Origin: Nitrospirota bacterium
Lineage (GTDB): Bacteria; Nitrospirota; Thermodesulfovibrionia; Thermodesulfovibrionales; JdFR-86
NCBI GenBank assembly: GCA_030638335.1
Contig: DAOWET010000221.1
Coordinates: 1-35,552 of the forward strand
Length of the DNA stretch: 35,552 nt
Direction: 5' to 3'
The position numbers were made by a program, and so were the translations under genes. Shown one piece after another: positions 1-11,296 of this stretch. The notes beneath the pieces are model-generated. The model searched no databases and was not told where the DNA came from. It was given only the letters and a program-made list of their open reading frames with translations. Within the stretch, counting starts at the first letter, position 1, and each line of letters begins with the position of its first letter.

Positions 1-2123
1 AACATAGGGCCATAATCCCAATAAGTGAGGCTGTCATCCCCTGCCATCAGGTCCAGCGCTCGCCAGTACGTATCGTCTGCCAGGAATTCCCTGCCTTGTT
101 TCATGAAATACCTCGCGAGGCGTACATGCGCTGCTGACTTGTCCGGGAGAATGCCCATCACCTCGGGCCCTGAAAATCCTGCATTGATAAAAATACGGAC
201 ATATCCAGGCGTTGAGGCTGGTTCAAGCGTTATACCCTTCCTTGCCACCTCTTCAGCCCTTTGGTAGCTCCCTCTTGAGAGCAGCCATTGCACATATCGC
301 AAATACGGGTCATGATGTCTTGCCCCGTATACCAGAGAGGCCCGCATCAGGGCATCGGCCTTCTTATCATCGCCAGCATACCCAAAAGCCCTGGCCGCTG
401 CCTGCAGAACGCGTGCATCAAGCGGGAAGTCCTTTATGGCGTCACTGTACTCTTTAAGCCCGGAGCCGCCAAGGGCCATATCAGTCCTGGCCAGGGCTGC
501 ATGATAACCTGAATTAAAAGGGTCCAGGTACGTTGCAAGCGTATAGCTTTTTCTGGCTTGCTCCAAATCCTCGATCGAGCTTCCGGTCTCATGAGCCACA
601 CTGCCAAGCCCACGAGCTGCAAGGGATCCGGAAAGGACAAGGACGTTTACAAATATAATGCATGCACATGCCGCCAGAACCGGATACACAAGAACCTTCT
701 TGCCGACCAGAGGCTGTTTTTTCAACAATGAGCTTCTCCTGCCCTTTCTGAGCCTGGTGTGGGAAGCGGAAACAGCAAAGGCAGCTATAAAAAAGAAGTA
801 CAGGGCATTCGATCCTATATGCATATTGAAGTCCACAAAGGAATGGACCAACATATACATCATTGCTGAGGCGCCAGCTATGCCCATGATTATAGAGTAA
901 TTTTCCCTCCTGACCTTTATAGTGCCAAGGACACGGATAAGGACTGTCAAAACAAACCACGCCGCAAGAGCAAGGGAGAGCAGCCCCCCCTCAACCACAA
1001 GCTCAAGAAAATCATTATGAGCGTGGTCCACCACAAGCCCTCCCGGCATGGTCCTGTATGACGGGTAGATACTCCCAAAAGAACCAAAACCCGTGCCAAG
1101 GACCGGGGAATCCTTTATGATCCTTATGGCATCCGTCCATATGAATGTCCTGTTGAATTGAATAGAACCATCTTCACCCACAACAGATCCGAATCTGTCA
1201 ATGACAGGGTCCCATCCGAACCAGCCCACAAAAACTGCAATAGTCAGGAACATGATTCCCATTGCAAGGTTACGCCCAAGATCTTTCCGTCCAAGAAGGA
1301 CTGCCATCAAGATCATGGATATGCATAGAGATACCAGCCCTGCACGCGAGAGGCTCACGAACACCGATGTTGCGATAAGGAGCGCAGCAAAAGCAAAAAT
1401 AAAATGCGTGTGGATGCGCTTATATCCCGCTGTAGCCTTCAAAGCATCCGCCAAGCCAAGACCGGAGACATCGGGCCTGTACGCCAGGAACAAACCTGCA
1501 CCCAAAGGAAAAACCATGCCCATATACGCTGCATAATGGTTCTTGTTCACAAAGGGCCCAAAGAATATACTTCCCTGGGGGGCCTCGCGTAACCACAGGA
1601 CCATCTCGCCGGATGAGAACTTGTGCAGAATGCTTGTGAAAGCCACCAACGCGGCTGCAATAACAACAAATCCGCCAACTTGCTTCAGAACTTTCCTGCT
1701 GCACATGAGTTGAACACCAAGCACATAGAACAGGACATAGGACGCATATCGCATCAGCTCAAGAAATGTGGCTCGCCTGTCAAGGGTGAGAGGAGCCCGG
1801 AACCCGTCATCCACCACCCCAAGAGTTTCCCTGTATGCCTGGAGGGTCTTTGGTGCAAGCACGGAAAGAAATACTTGGGGGAGAGGTATCAATTGCAACG
1901 CCATTATTCCAAGCAGAAGCACAAGAGGCAGTAGCCCGGGCACCTCATACCAGCTCATTTGGTCCCTTCTGTTTAGCAGGAAGCAGGCGGAAAACGCCAG
2001 AACACAAAATATCTCCATGGACGCCAGAGACCATTGCTCAACAGACCCGAAGGCAAGTGGGCTGAAAGCGAGGACAAAGAGGAAGAGGCCGGTGGCTGCT
2101 CTAGTTCTCAGTTCCGTGGCCAT
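1..2123 (-). CDS. O-antigen ligase / Wzy-like polymerase membrane protein with TPR-like C-terminal region (3' end runs off window)
   Basis: The ORF track omits it because it is open at the window edge. Manual reverse-strand translation from ATG at 2123 gives MATELRTRAATGLFLFVLAFSPLAFGSVEQWS...; it contains the VDHAHNDFLELVVEGG motif typical of Wzy_C ligases, many TM segments and a repeat-like C-terminus. Confidence 0.85.
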   Translation of the reverse strand, partial: MATELRTRAATGLFLFVLAFSPLAFGSVEQWSLASMEIFCVLAFSACFLLNRRDQMSWYEVPGLLPLVLLLGIMALQLIPLPQVFLSVLAPKTLQAYRETLGVVDDGFRAPLTLDRRATFLELMRYASYVLFYVLGVQLMCSRKVLKQVGGFVVIAAALVAFTSILHKFSSGEMVLWLREAPQGSIFFGPFVNKNHYAAYMGMVFPLGAGLFLAYRPDVSGLGLADALKATAGYKRIHTHFIFAFAALLIATSVFVSLSRAGLVSLCISMILMAVLLGRKDLGRNLAMGIMFLTIAVFVGWFGWDPVIDRFGSVVGEDGSIQFNRTFIWTDAIRIIKDSPVLGTGFGSFGSIYPSYRTMPGGLVVDHAHNDFLELVVEGGLLSLALAAWFVLTVLIRVLGTIKVRRENYSIIMGIAGASAMMYMLVHSFVDFNMHIGSNALYFFFIAAFAVSASHTRLRKGRRSSLLKKQPLVGKKVLVYPVLAACACIIFVNVLVLSGSLAARGLGSVAHETGSSIEDLEQARKSYTLATYLDPFNSGYHAALARTDMALGGSGLKEYSDAIKDFPLDARVLQAAARAFGYAGDDKKADALMRASLVYGARHHDPYLRYVQWLLSRGSYQRAEEVARKGITLEPASTPGYVRIFINAGFSGPEVMGILPDKSAAHVRLARYFMKQGREFLADDTYWRALDLMAGDDSLTYWDYGPM

Positions 2124-2153
2124 GGCAGGGAGGAAACACTTTGTGGAAGGTCA

Positions 2154-4334
2154 TTATTCCTGCTCCTTGTCTTCATCTTCCCCGGCCGAATAGTAGTAAT
2201 CATATTTATGGTAATAGTAGTAATCGTAGTAATACCCGCCCTTGCGCGCGTCGATGGCGTTTATAAGCAATCCAAGCACATTGCTCCCCACATCGCTTAT
2301 CTGCCTGAGGCCCTTCCTCACAGCCTCATAGGAGGTCTTGGCAGCGCGGGCGACTACTATAGTGCCGTCCATATGCTTGCTCAGGACAAGGCTGTCAGTA
2401 ACTGTAAGCACGGGTGGTGAGTCAAAGATGATAACATCATAGCGTTCCTGCATCGAGGAAATAAAACGGGCGAACTTCTCCGAACCCAGAAGCTCCGAAG
2501 GGTTGGGTGGTATGGGGCCCGATGGGACGATATTCAGATTCGGGCTTGGCCCCTCCTTGATTATCTTGGCGTTGCTGCCTACCAGATACGTACTCAGCCC
2601 GGACTTGTTGGAGATCCCGAATATATTATGAATCCTCGGTTTTCTCAGGTCCGTGTCAACCAGCAACACTTTGTTAACGGACTGTGCAATGACAAGGGCC
2701 AGGTTCACCGCAGTGGAAGTCTTCCCCTCGGCAGGCAACATGCTGGTCACCAGAATGGACTTGGGCGCTGAGTCGGCGGAGGAAAGCATGATGGCGGTTC
2801 TCAGGGCCTTGTAGTTCTCCGTAAAAGTTGATTTCGGCTCTTCAAGGACAATACGCTCGATATGCCTCTCATCTTCCTTTTGTTCCCTTTTCAGGAAGCT
2901 CACCATCCCGAGCACTGGAATGCCCAGCTTCTCCTCTGCATCTTCAGCCGCCTTCACGGTATTGTCGAAATACTCAAAGAAGAAAGCAAGCAGGACCCCT
3001 CCGAACATTCCCATGAAAAGCCCGGCCAGAAGGTTCAGGGCCTTTCTGGGTTTTTCCGGCTTTTTGGGTGTTCGCGCCATCTCCACCAGCATTACATTTA
3101 CGGTTTGGCCTTCTTCCTCAATGCTCTCCTCGCGCATCTTCTTAAGTAATGACTCAAAGAGCTGGCGGTTGGTTTCAACTTCACGTTTAAGCGCATTATA
3201 ATGGACGAACTTCTCGTTAATGGCATGGGCTTCAAGCTTGGTCTCGGAAAGCTGCCTTCTCAGGTTCTGCTCATTGGAAACGGAAAGGTCGTATTCGTTC
3301 TTTATGGACTCCACAACACGCCCGATCTCCTGGGCCTTCTTCTTCTTAAGCTGAGCAAGGTCCTCGATGGACTCGATCATTACCGGATGTTTACGGCCGT
3401 ATTTCTTCGAAAGCTCAATCGTCTTCTGGTCACCCTTGAGTATCTGCTCCCGGAGAGAACTTACGGTTTTGTCCGCTGCAATTGCCGGGAGCGAATCCAG
3501 GTCCTTGCCCAAAGCCCTCAGGCTTCTGATCTTACTATAGAGGGTCTCCAGCTCCTCACGCCTTGTCTCAGACCTTGTAAGCTGGGTGCTAAGCTCAGTC
3601 AGTTTCTGAGGGACAATAGCTAACCTGTCTTCCAGGGTAACGATGTCGTTTTCCCTCATATATCGCTGGAGACCGGTATCGGAATCGTCAAGATTTTTCC
3701 GCTCTTCATCCACCTTTCTGGACATCCACTGAAGCGCCCTATGGGAAGAGTCCATCCTGAGCTCGAACAATGCCTCAATATATGCATTGGCAACCTCATT
3801 CACAACAAGGCGGGCCAGTTCAGGGTCACGGGAATAGTAACTGACAGTCACAAGTTTGGTATCGAATTCCGGACGGACAGTGATATTCTCCAAAATCGCT
3901 TCAATTGTCAGGTTTCGCTTTTCGCTTTCAGGGTCCAACTCATTAATGCCTGCGTCATCTCCCCTGAAAAGCATAAGAATGCCCTTGACCTTGCCCTTAA
4001 GCCCCTTCGGTTCTCCGATCTTTTCAAAATACTCCCTGAACAGCGCATCTCCCTTCAGGGCTTCATAGACCTTTTTGGCAACAGGCCTGCTCTTGATCAA
4101 CTTGTACTGGGTCGCATAAAACTCCGGGTCATGCGCTGTAAATCCGAATTCAGAGATCGTGTACTGCTCAGCCTTTTCGATAAGCAGTCTTGTATCAGCC
4201 ATGTACAAAGGCGTGGCTGTAAAAGTAAAGAGGACCACCAGGGCAATAGTGATGGAACAGAATGTATAAACGACATAGCGCCGCTTCTTGAGTATCCTGT
4301 AGTAGTCCCTTAGATGTATTTCCTGGGATTGCAT
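2154..4334 (-). CDS. Wzc-type polysaccharide co-polymerase / BY-type tyrosine kinase
   Basis: N-terminal Wzz-like TM and coiled coil; C-terminal Walker motifs SMLPAEGKTSTAVNLA and LLVDTDLRKPRIH, FDSPPVLTVTD; Tyr-rich tail GGYYYDYYYYHKYDYYYS. Confidence 0.93.
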   Translation of the reverse strand: MQSQEIHLRDYYRILKKRRYVVYTFCSITIALVVLFTFTATPLYMADTRLLIEKAEQYTISEFGFTAHDPEFYATQYKLIKSRPVAKKVYEALKGDALFREYFEKIGEPKGLKGKVKGILMLFRGDDAGINELDPESEKRNLTIEAILENITVRPEFDTKLVTVSYYSRDPELARLVVNEVANAYIEALFELRMDSSHRALQWMSRKVDEERKNLDDSDTGLQRYMRENDIVTLEDRLAIVPQKLTELSTQLTRSETRREELETLYSKIRSLRALGKDLDSLPAIAADKTVSSLREQILKGDQKTIELSKKYGRKHPVMIESIEDLAQLKKKKAQEIGRVVESIKNEYDLSVSNEQNLRRQLSETKLEAHAINEKFVHYNALKREVETNRQLFESLLKKMREESIEEEGQTVNVMLVEMARTPKKPEKPRKALNLLAGLFMGMFGGVLLAFFFEYFDNTVKAAEDAEEKLGIPVLGMVSFLKREQKEDERHIERIVLEEPKSTFTENYKALRTAIMLSSADSAPKSILVTSMLPAEGKTSTAVNLALVIAQSVNKVLLVDTDLRKPRIHNIFGISNKSGLSTYLVGSNAKIIKEGPSPNLNIVPSGPIPPNPSELLGSEKFARFISSMQERYDVIIFDSPPVLTVTDSLVLSKHMDGTIVVARAAKTSYEAVRKGLRQISDVGSNVLGLLINAIDARKGGYYYDYYYYHKYDYYYSAGEDEDKEQE

Positions 4335-4337
4335 GGC

Positions 4338-5165
4338 CTAGAAGAAACTCTCCGGTATGACGATCACGTCTCCGTTAAATACAGGGTCGTCCATATTCAC
4401 ATCATCAAGGACAACTTCCTCACCGTCGACCTTACGGATTATCTTTACTCTTGATGCGGACGCCTTGTCAGTAAACCCTCCAGCCATGGTAATGGCCTTG
4501 ATCACGGAAGTGTCATCATCGAGCTTGTAGGAATCAGGGCGCTTCACTTCCCCGGTCACATAGATCAGGCCTGCCTTGGAAATGTAAATACTGTCGCCCT
4601 CAAGCACAGGTACGTCAAGTGATGTGTCGCCTTCCTCGATAAGCCTTTTCAGATCAATTGTGGCGATCTTTTCCTCGCCCGAATTCCCACGCGCCTTTCT
4701 TTTTACGATGGCAGTCTCTCCAGCATCGCGCGTCAGCCCTCCTGCAATGGATACCAGTTCCAGGAAGCTCGTGCGTCCCTTGAGCTCATACAAGCCTGGT
4801 TTTACTACCTCTCCCATGATCACGGCCTTCTGGCTTCTGAACTCTTTAATAAATACAGAGACCTGGGGGGAGACGATGTATCCGTCAGCCAGCATTGTCG
4901 ATAACCGCAGAGAGACCTCGGAGACGGTGAGCCCAGCCACCCTCACCTGCCCCAGCAGCGGGAAATTTATCATGCCGTTGCCGCTGACCCTTGCGACAGA
5001 GGAAAGGTCATCATGGCCGTAGACGTCTATCTTGAGCACATCACTTTCGCCGATGATATAATCCGAAGCATTGCCCGCAACAGGTGCAAAAAGGATTAAA
5101 GCGCCCAGAAAACAGGCAATTATCCGGTACTTTCCATACGAGCAGTTCCATCCGCATTTAAGCAT
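4338..5165 (-). CDS. Polysaccharide export protein (Wza-like, SLBB domains)
   Basis: Signal peptide, then DYIIGESDVLKIDVYGHDDLSSVARVSGNGMINFPLLGQVRVAGLTVSE..., typical Poly_export/SLBB pattern. Confidence 0.93.
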   Translation of the reverse strand: MLKCGWNCSYGKYRIIACFLGALILFAPVAGNASDYIIGESDVLKIDVYGHDDLSSVARVSGNGMINFPLLGQVRVAGLTVSEVSLRLSTMLADGYIVSPQVSVFIKEFRSQKAVIMGEVVKPGLYELKGRTSFLELVSIAGGLTRDAGETAIVKRKARGNSGEEKIATIDLKRLIEEGDTSLDVPVLEGDSIYISKAGLIYVTGEVKRPDSYKLDDDTSVIKAITMAGGFTDKASASRVKIIRKVDGEEVVLDDVNMDDPVFNGDVIVIPESFF

Positions 5166-5185
5166 ATATTATTATAACAAATGTA

Positions 5186-6922
<1,737 letters not shown>

Positions 6923-7029
6923 TCACCTATTGTAGCATGCCCCGCCCTGTATGACAAACCACGCCGGCATACCGTTCATGTTGTTTATATTATGGTATGC
7001 TAAAACTCGCAACCAGCTTATAACCGGCC

Positions 7030-8952
7030 ATGAAAAGAGAAATATTCAGAAAAGTGGTCCCCCTTGGGGACGCCTTGGCCTTATGGCGCAAAGCACTTGC
7101 GGAATCAGGCATTTACAGCCCCCTGGGCTCTGAGACCATTGATGTGCGTGAGAGCCTTGGCAGGGTCACGGCCGCCCCGGTCACAGCTCGCATCTCCTCG
7201 CCCTTCTACCACGCCTCTGCCATGGACGGATACGCCGTCAGGTTCACGGATACCTTTGGAGCAAGCGAGGCGGCCCCGCTGAGGCTCGCCCTTGGCAGGC
7301 AAGCCGTATATGTGGACACAGGGGACCCCCTGCCCCATGATTTCAATGCTGTGGTGATGGTGGAGGACGTGAACCTTGAAGGGGAAGAAATAGAGATAGT
7401 GGCGCCTGTCACCCCATGGGAGAACGTGCGGACGGTGGGGGAGGACATCGTAGCCACGGAACTCATCGCGCCCGAGGGCCAGAAGGTAAGGCCCGTGGAC
7501 ATGGGCGCAATGCTTGCCGGGGGCCTGACAGAGGTCTCTGTGAGAAAAAGGCCAAAAGTCGCTGTGATACCCACTGGCACTGAGATAGTGGAGCCTGGCA
7601 CTGAGCTCAAGCGGGGAGACATCATTGATTTCAACTCCACAGTGCTTGGGGGGCTCATCTTGGAATGGGGCGCGGAGTTCATCCGTATGCCCATTGTGCC
7701 TGATGACAGGCAGATGATAAGCCGGGCTGTCTCACAGGCGGTTAATGAGGCTGATATGGTCGTTACCATCGCCGGGGCGTCCACCGGGAGCGAGGATTAC
7801 ACCGAAGGAGTTATCAAGGAGCTTGGCGAGCTTGTGCTCCATGGAGTGGCGATCCGCCCCGGCAAACCCGCCATGCTTGGAGTTATAGATGGCACTGCCG
7901 TTGTGGGGCTGCCGGGATATCCGGTTGCCGCGCATACCGCATTCAGCCTGTTTGCAAGGCCCGTTGTAATGGCCATGCAGGGGCTTGAAGAGAGCTCAGG
8001 CGGGTTCGGCACAGTGTGCGCAAAGCTGTCGAGACAGGTCCACTCGGCCCTTGGCTCAGAGGAGTTCGTCCGCATGAAGCTTGGAAACGTGAGAGGTTCT
8101 CTTATCGCCACCCCGCTTGGAAGGGGGGCGGGCCTGATGATGACGCTTGCGCGCGCGGACGGTGTAATGCGTATACCGGCCATGAGCGAGGGCCTTGGCG
8201 CTGGCGCGGAAGTGGAGGTGGAACTCCTTCGTGCGCAACAGGAAGTGGAAAACACGATAGTCTCCATCGGGAGCCACGACAATGCCATGGACCTGCTGGC
8301 AAACTCGCTCAAGAAAAGATATCCCAGGTTTTCGCTTTCCTCAGCGCACGTGGGATCCATGGGAGGGCTGATGGCGCTAAAGAAGAATGAGGCCCACATA
8401 GCGCCGACCCATCTGCTTGACGAGGAGACGGGCCAGTACAATACGCCTTTTCTGAGGCAGTTGATTCCAGAGCGCAAAGTGGTGCTCGTCAATCTCGTAT
8501 ACCGCACCCAGGGACTGATGGTCTTAAAGGGCAATCCCAAAAACATAAAGGGACTCGTGGATCTTAAACGCGAAAATATAACCTTTATCAACCGCCAAAG
8601 GGGCGCGGGCACAAGGCTCCTGCTGGACAAGAGCCTCAAGGAACTTGGCATAAGCCCGGAGGAGATCACAGGCTACGGGCGCGAGGAGTTCACTCATATG
8701 GCCGTGGCATCGGCTGTGCTTACCGGAGTGGCTGACACGGGTCTTGGCGTGCTCTCAGCTGCAAACGCACTGGGGCTGGATTTTGTACCGGTTACAAAGG
8801 AACGTTATGACCTTGCCATTCCCGCTGACCTGATGGAGACAGAAAAGGTAGAGGCACTTCTTGATGTCATCCGAAACGACAAGGAGCTCAAAGAATCGGT
8901 TGACTCCATGGGCGGCTACGATGTAAGCGAGATGGGCCAGTTGATAGAGTAA
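7030..8952 (+). CDS. moeA: Molybdopterin molybdotransferase MoeA fused to a C-terminal periplasmic-binding-protein-like domain
   Basis: MoeA motifs (SAMDGYAV, TGDPLP, PTGTEIVEPG, GLPGYPVAAHTAF) followed from about residue 415 by a PBP-like region (SIGSHDNAMDLLANSL...GSMGGLMALKKNEAHIAPTHLLDEETGQYN...). Confidence 0.93.
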   Translation: MKREIFRKVVPLGDALALWRKALAESGIYSPLGSETIDVRESLGRVTAAPVTARISSPFYHASAMDGYAVRFTDTFGASEAAPLRLALGRQAVYVDTGDPLPHDFNAVVMVEDVNLEGEEIEIVAPVTPWENVRTVGEDIVATELIAPEGQKVRPVDMGAMLAGGLTEVSVRKRPKVAVIPTGTEIVEPGTELKRGDIIDFNSTVLGGLILEWGAEFIRMPIVPDDRQMISRAVSQAVNEADMVVTIAGASTGSEDYTEGVIKELGELVLHGVAIRPGKPAMLGVIDGTAVVGLPGYPVAAHTAFSLFARPVVMAMQGLEESSGGFGTVCAKLSRQVHSALGSEEFVRMKLGNVRGSLIATPLGRGAGLMMTLARADGVMRIPAMSEGLGAGAEVEVELLRAQQEVENTIVSIGSHDNAMDLLANSLKKRYPRFSLSSAHVGSMGGLMALKKNEAHIAPTHLLDEETGQYNTPFLRQLIPERKVVLVNLVYRTQGLMVLKGNPKNIKGLVDLKRENITFINRQRGAGTRLLLDKSLKELGISPEEITGYGREEFTHMAVASAVLTGVADTGLGVLSAANALGLDFVPVTKERYDLAIPADLMETEKVEALLDVIRNDKELKESVDSMGGYDVSEMGQLIE

Positions 8953-8964
8953 TATACGCTCAAA

Positions 8965-9930
8965 CTAGATTATGGAACCTCGCTTCTTGCTCAGCTTCAG
9001 CTTGGCCTTCCAGAAGCCCAGCTCTGCTGACTTCTTCAGGTCAGCCCTGGCCTTATTCTTCATCTTAAGCTTGCTATGGGCATACCAACGTCTAAAGTAC
9101 AGATTCCCTGCCGAGGGCTTAAACTCTATCGCTATATTTAAATCAGCAAGGGCCTTTTTATATAAACCGGTCTTGAGATAGACTGCCCCCCTCATGCCGT
9201 AAGCTCGGGCCATATTGGGGTTCATCTCTATTGCACGGTCAAAGTAGCCAAGTGCCTCTTCATACTTATGCTTGTTGAACAGGGCGTAACCCTGTTCCCA
9301 CAGGGAATAGGCCGTCATCTTCTCGGTCTCTCCAATGTACTGCTTCTGAAGCTCCATAACCTTCGAGACATCCTCGGGAGAGTCCTTTCCCTCGGTCTTA
9401 GCCACTACAAGGGCCGCCTTTGCCGCCTCAAGTTCGGCCCTGAGCCTGGCCACTTCCTCAAGGGCCGCGTCTGCCTGGGCCTTTGATTCCCTCAGCTCAC
9501 CCAGGCTCTCTTTTTTAGCAACCAGCTCCTTGATGCTCTCGGCAATGCTGTCAGGGTCAGCCACGATCTCCACCTTGATATAGTAGGTCTGCCCGTCCCA
9601 TTTTTCCTCCACTATATCCGTGCGCACGACCCCTGCGGTGAGCATCGTTACCTCGTCTTTCGTAAGCTCTGCGTTCTTTATCACGGTCTCGCTCTTGATG
9701 TAGGTGCCAAGTTCCTCCAGCAATATGCGCTTGACCTGCTCCATGGCAATGGCACGGCTTGAGAGCTTGCTGTCAGCGTCGCTTGCGTTATAGGTGTAGT
9801 CGCGCGCAAAAACGGTCTCCCCGGCTGTGGCTTCCGGGACCCCGGTGACGCCGGATGTGACGACCAAAGCGCATACGAACACGGCAAGGGCAGTTGTGAA
9901 CCTGCTCAATAGCCTGATTAACTTTTTCAT
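8965..9930 (-). CDS. Secreted TPR-repeat protein with coiled coil
   Basis: From internal Met at 9930: MKKLIRLLSRFTTALAVFVCALVVTSGVTG signal peptide; C-terminal TPRs (EEALGYFDRAIEMNPNMARAYGMRGAVYLKTGLYKKALADLNIAIEFKPS). The ORF track starts at 9957. Confidence 0.85.
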   Translation of the reverse strand: MKKLIRLLSRFTTALAVFVCALVVTSGVTGVPEATAGETVFARDYTYNASDADSKLSSRAIAMEQVKRILLEELGTYIKSETVIKNAELTKDEVTMLTAGVVRTDIVEEKWDGQTYYIKVEIVADPDSIAESIKELVAKKESLGELRESKAQADAALEEVARLRAELEAAKAALVVAKTEGKDSPEDVSKVMELQKQYIGETEKMTAYSLWEQGYALFNKHKYEEALGYFDRAIEMNPNMARAYGMRGAVYLKTGLYKKALADLNIAIEFKPSAGNLYFRRWYAHSKLKMKNKARADLKKSAELGFWKAKLKLSKKRGSII

Positions 9931-10019
9931 ATGACAACTCCCCACAACTGTTTCCATTAATTATAGCAGAGAAAGGCTCAATTCCAGAAAAACCCGAGGG
10001 AAACATTCCTGAACGCCAA

Positions 10020-10154
10020 CTCAAACGCTTTGCGATGATTCTTGAAGTGATGGATCGAGATTATCGGCGTAATAGTCCAGGGTTAAAGCTCAATGGCTGA
10101 GCACTCTCCATGTATGGCTACAATGTAAGCGAGGAGGACAAGGCCGTTGGCTAA
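10020..10154 (+). pseudogene. Possible 3' remnant of a second MoeA-PBP / PBP-like gene
   Basis: 10106-10133 matches the 3' end of moeA (8904-8931) at 24 of 28 positions; translation ..RFAMILEVMDRDYRRNSPGLKLNG*ALSMYGYNVSEEDKAVG* resembles the MoeA C-terminus VEALLDVIRNDKELKESVDSMGGYDVSEMGQLIE* but has an in-frame TGA. Confidence 0.4.
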
Positions 10155-11296
10155 CCGCCCTTTTTGCTTCCCTTGTATAGCTCGTACTCAAGCAGCCGGC
10201 ACTCGATGGGGCCGTTATGGAACACCCGCCGACTCTTAGTGCGAAGGCCGATTTTTTTCGCAAGCTCCAGATTCCCGGTAAAAACATATCCATTATACCC
10301 CTGGCATTTCTGCTTGAAAAAATCCCCTATAAGGCTGTAGGTGTCGGCAAGGCTGTCCTCATGGCCAATGCGTTTGCCGTATTCAGGGTTCATCACCACC
10401 ACCCCGCCTGTATCAGGGACCTCGGTATCCCTGAAGTCGCAGACCGAAAAATCTATCACATGCTCCACCCCTGCTGTTAAAGCGTTATTTTTCGCTGCCC
10501 TCACGGCATCGGGGTCATGGTCAGTTGCGATAATGCGGCCGGGGATGGTCTTTCTCGCCCCCTTGCGGGCATCGGCACGCAGGGCCTTAAGCGAGTCGGG
10601 CAGATAGCCCTTCAGGTGTGTGAAGGCGAAATCGAGCCTTGTTGCGGCCGGGGCCCGTCCAAGCGCCAGGAGCGCGGCCTCGATAGCCAGTGTCCCGCTG
10701 CCGCACATGGGGTTTATGAAAGCCCCCTCCCCGCTCCAGCCAGTGGCCATCACGACCGCGGCCGCAAGGGTCTCCTGCATCGGGGCCTTGTGGGGCTGCT
10801 TTCTATAGCCCCGCTTAGAAAGCGGCTCGCCGGATGTGTCAAGGTATACAGCACAGTGGCTGCCCTTCCAGTAGGCGTTCACCACCACGCCCCGCAGTTC
10901 GCTCCCGGAATCAGGCCTCCTGCCGGTCCTCACCCTTATACGGTCCACCACAGCGTCCTTAACCTTCACGTTCAGAAACCGGGTATCCTTTATGGCCGGG
11001 GTGTCGGCGTTCGAGATAACGCTTACATACCCGTTGCTCTTGATATAGTCCTCCCAGGGCAGACCGTTAATTTCCCTGTAAAGCTCCTCCGGCTCTGTTG
11101 CCTTGAATTCCTTGAGCAGAAAGAGCACCCGATGGGCCGTGCGGAGATGCAGGTTCATGCGGAATGTGTCCAGAAGGGTCCCCTCGGTCCATACGCCGGT
11201 GGGCTCTTCGTCAAGCACCGGGTATCCAAGGGCCTCCACCTCCTTAAGGAGATATCCTGTCAGGTCCATAGAGCAGGTCAGAAGTATGCGGCCCAT
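10151..11296 (-). CDS. THUMP-domain class I SAM-dependent RNA methyltransferase (RlmL N-terminal/YpsC-like)
   Basis: N-terminal THUMP-like region, FINPMCGSGTLAIEAALLALGRAP SAM-binding motif, VVVMNPEYGKRIG (NPPYG-type motif variant). Confidence 0.85.
   Translation of the reverse strand: MGRILLTCSMDLTGYLLKEVEALGYPVLDEEPTGVWTEGTLLDTFRMNLHLRTAHRVLFLLKEFKATEPEELYREINGLPWEDYIKSNGYVSVISNADTPAIKDTRFLNVKVKDAVVDRIRVRTGRRPDSGSELRGVVVNAYWKGSHCAVYLDTSGEPLSKRGYRKQPHKAPMQETLAAAVVMATGWSGEGAFINPMCGSGTLAIEAALLALGRAPAATRLDFAFTHLKGYLPDSLKALRADARKGARKTIPGRIIATDHDPDAVRAAKNNALTAGVEHVIDFSVCDFRDTEVPDTGGVVVMNPEYGKRIGHEDSLADTYSLIGDFFKQKCQGYNGYVFTGNLELAKKIGLRTKSRRVFHNGPIECRLLEYELYKGSKKGG

Noticed and set aside
99-112. 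TTTCATGAAATA near 100 as an element terminus
   Set aside because: In coding sequence of the ligase, with no CCCGC tip and no partner repeat.
980-1000. Apparent frameshift in the O-antigen ligase at a C/G homopolymer
   Set aside because: Recounting the run as seven C keeps the frame open (VVEGGLLSLALAAWFVLTVL); no frameshift is needed.
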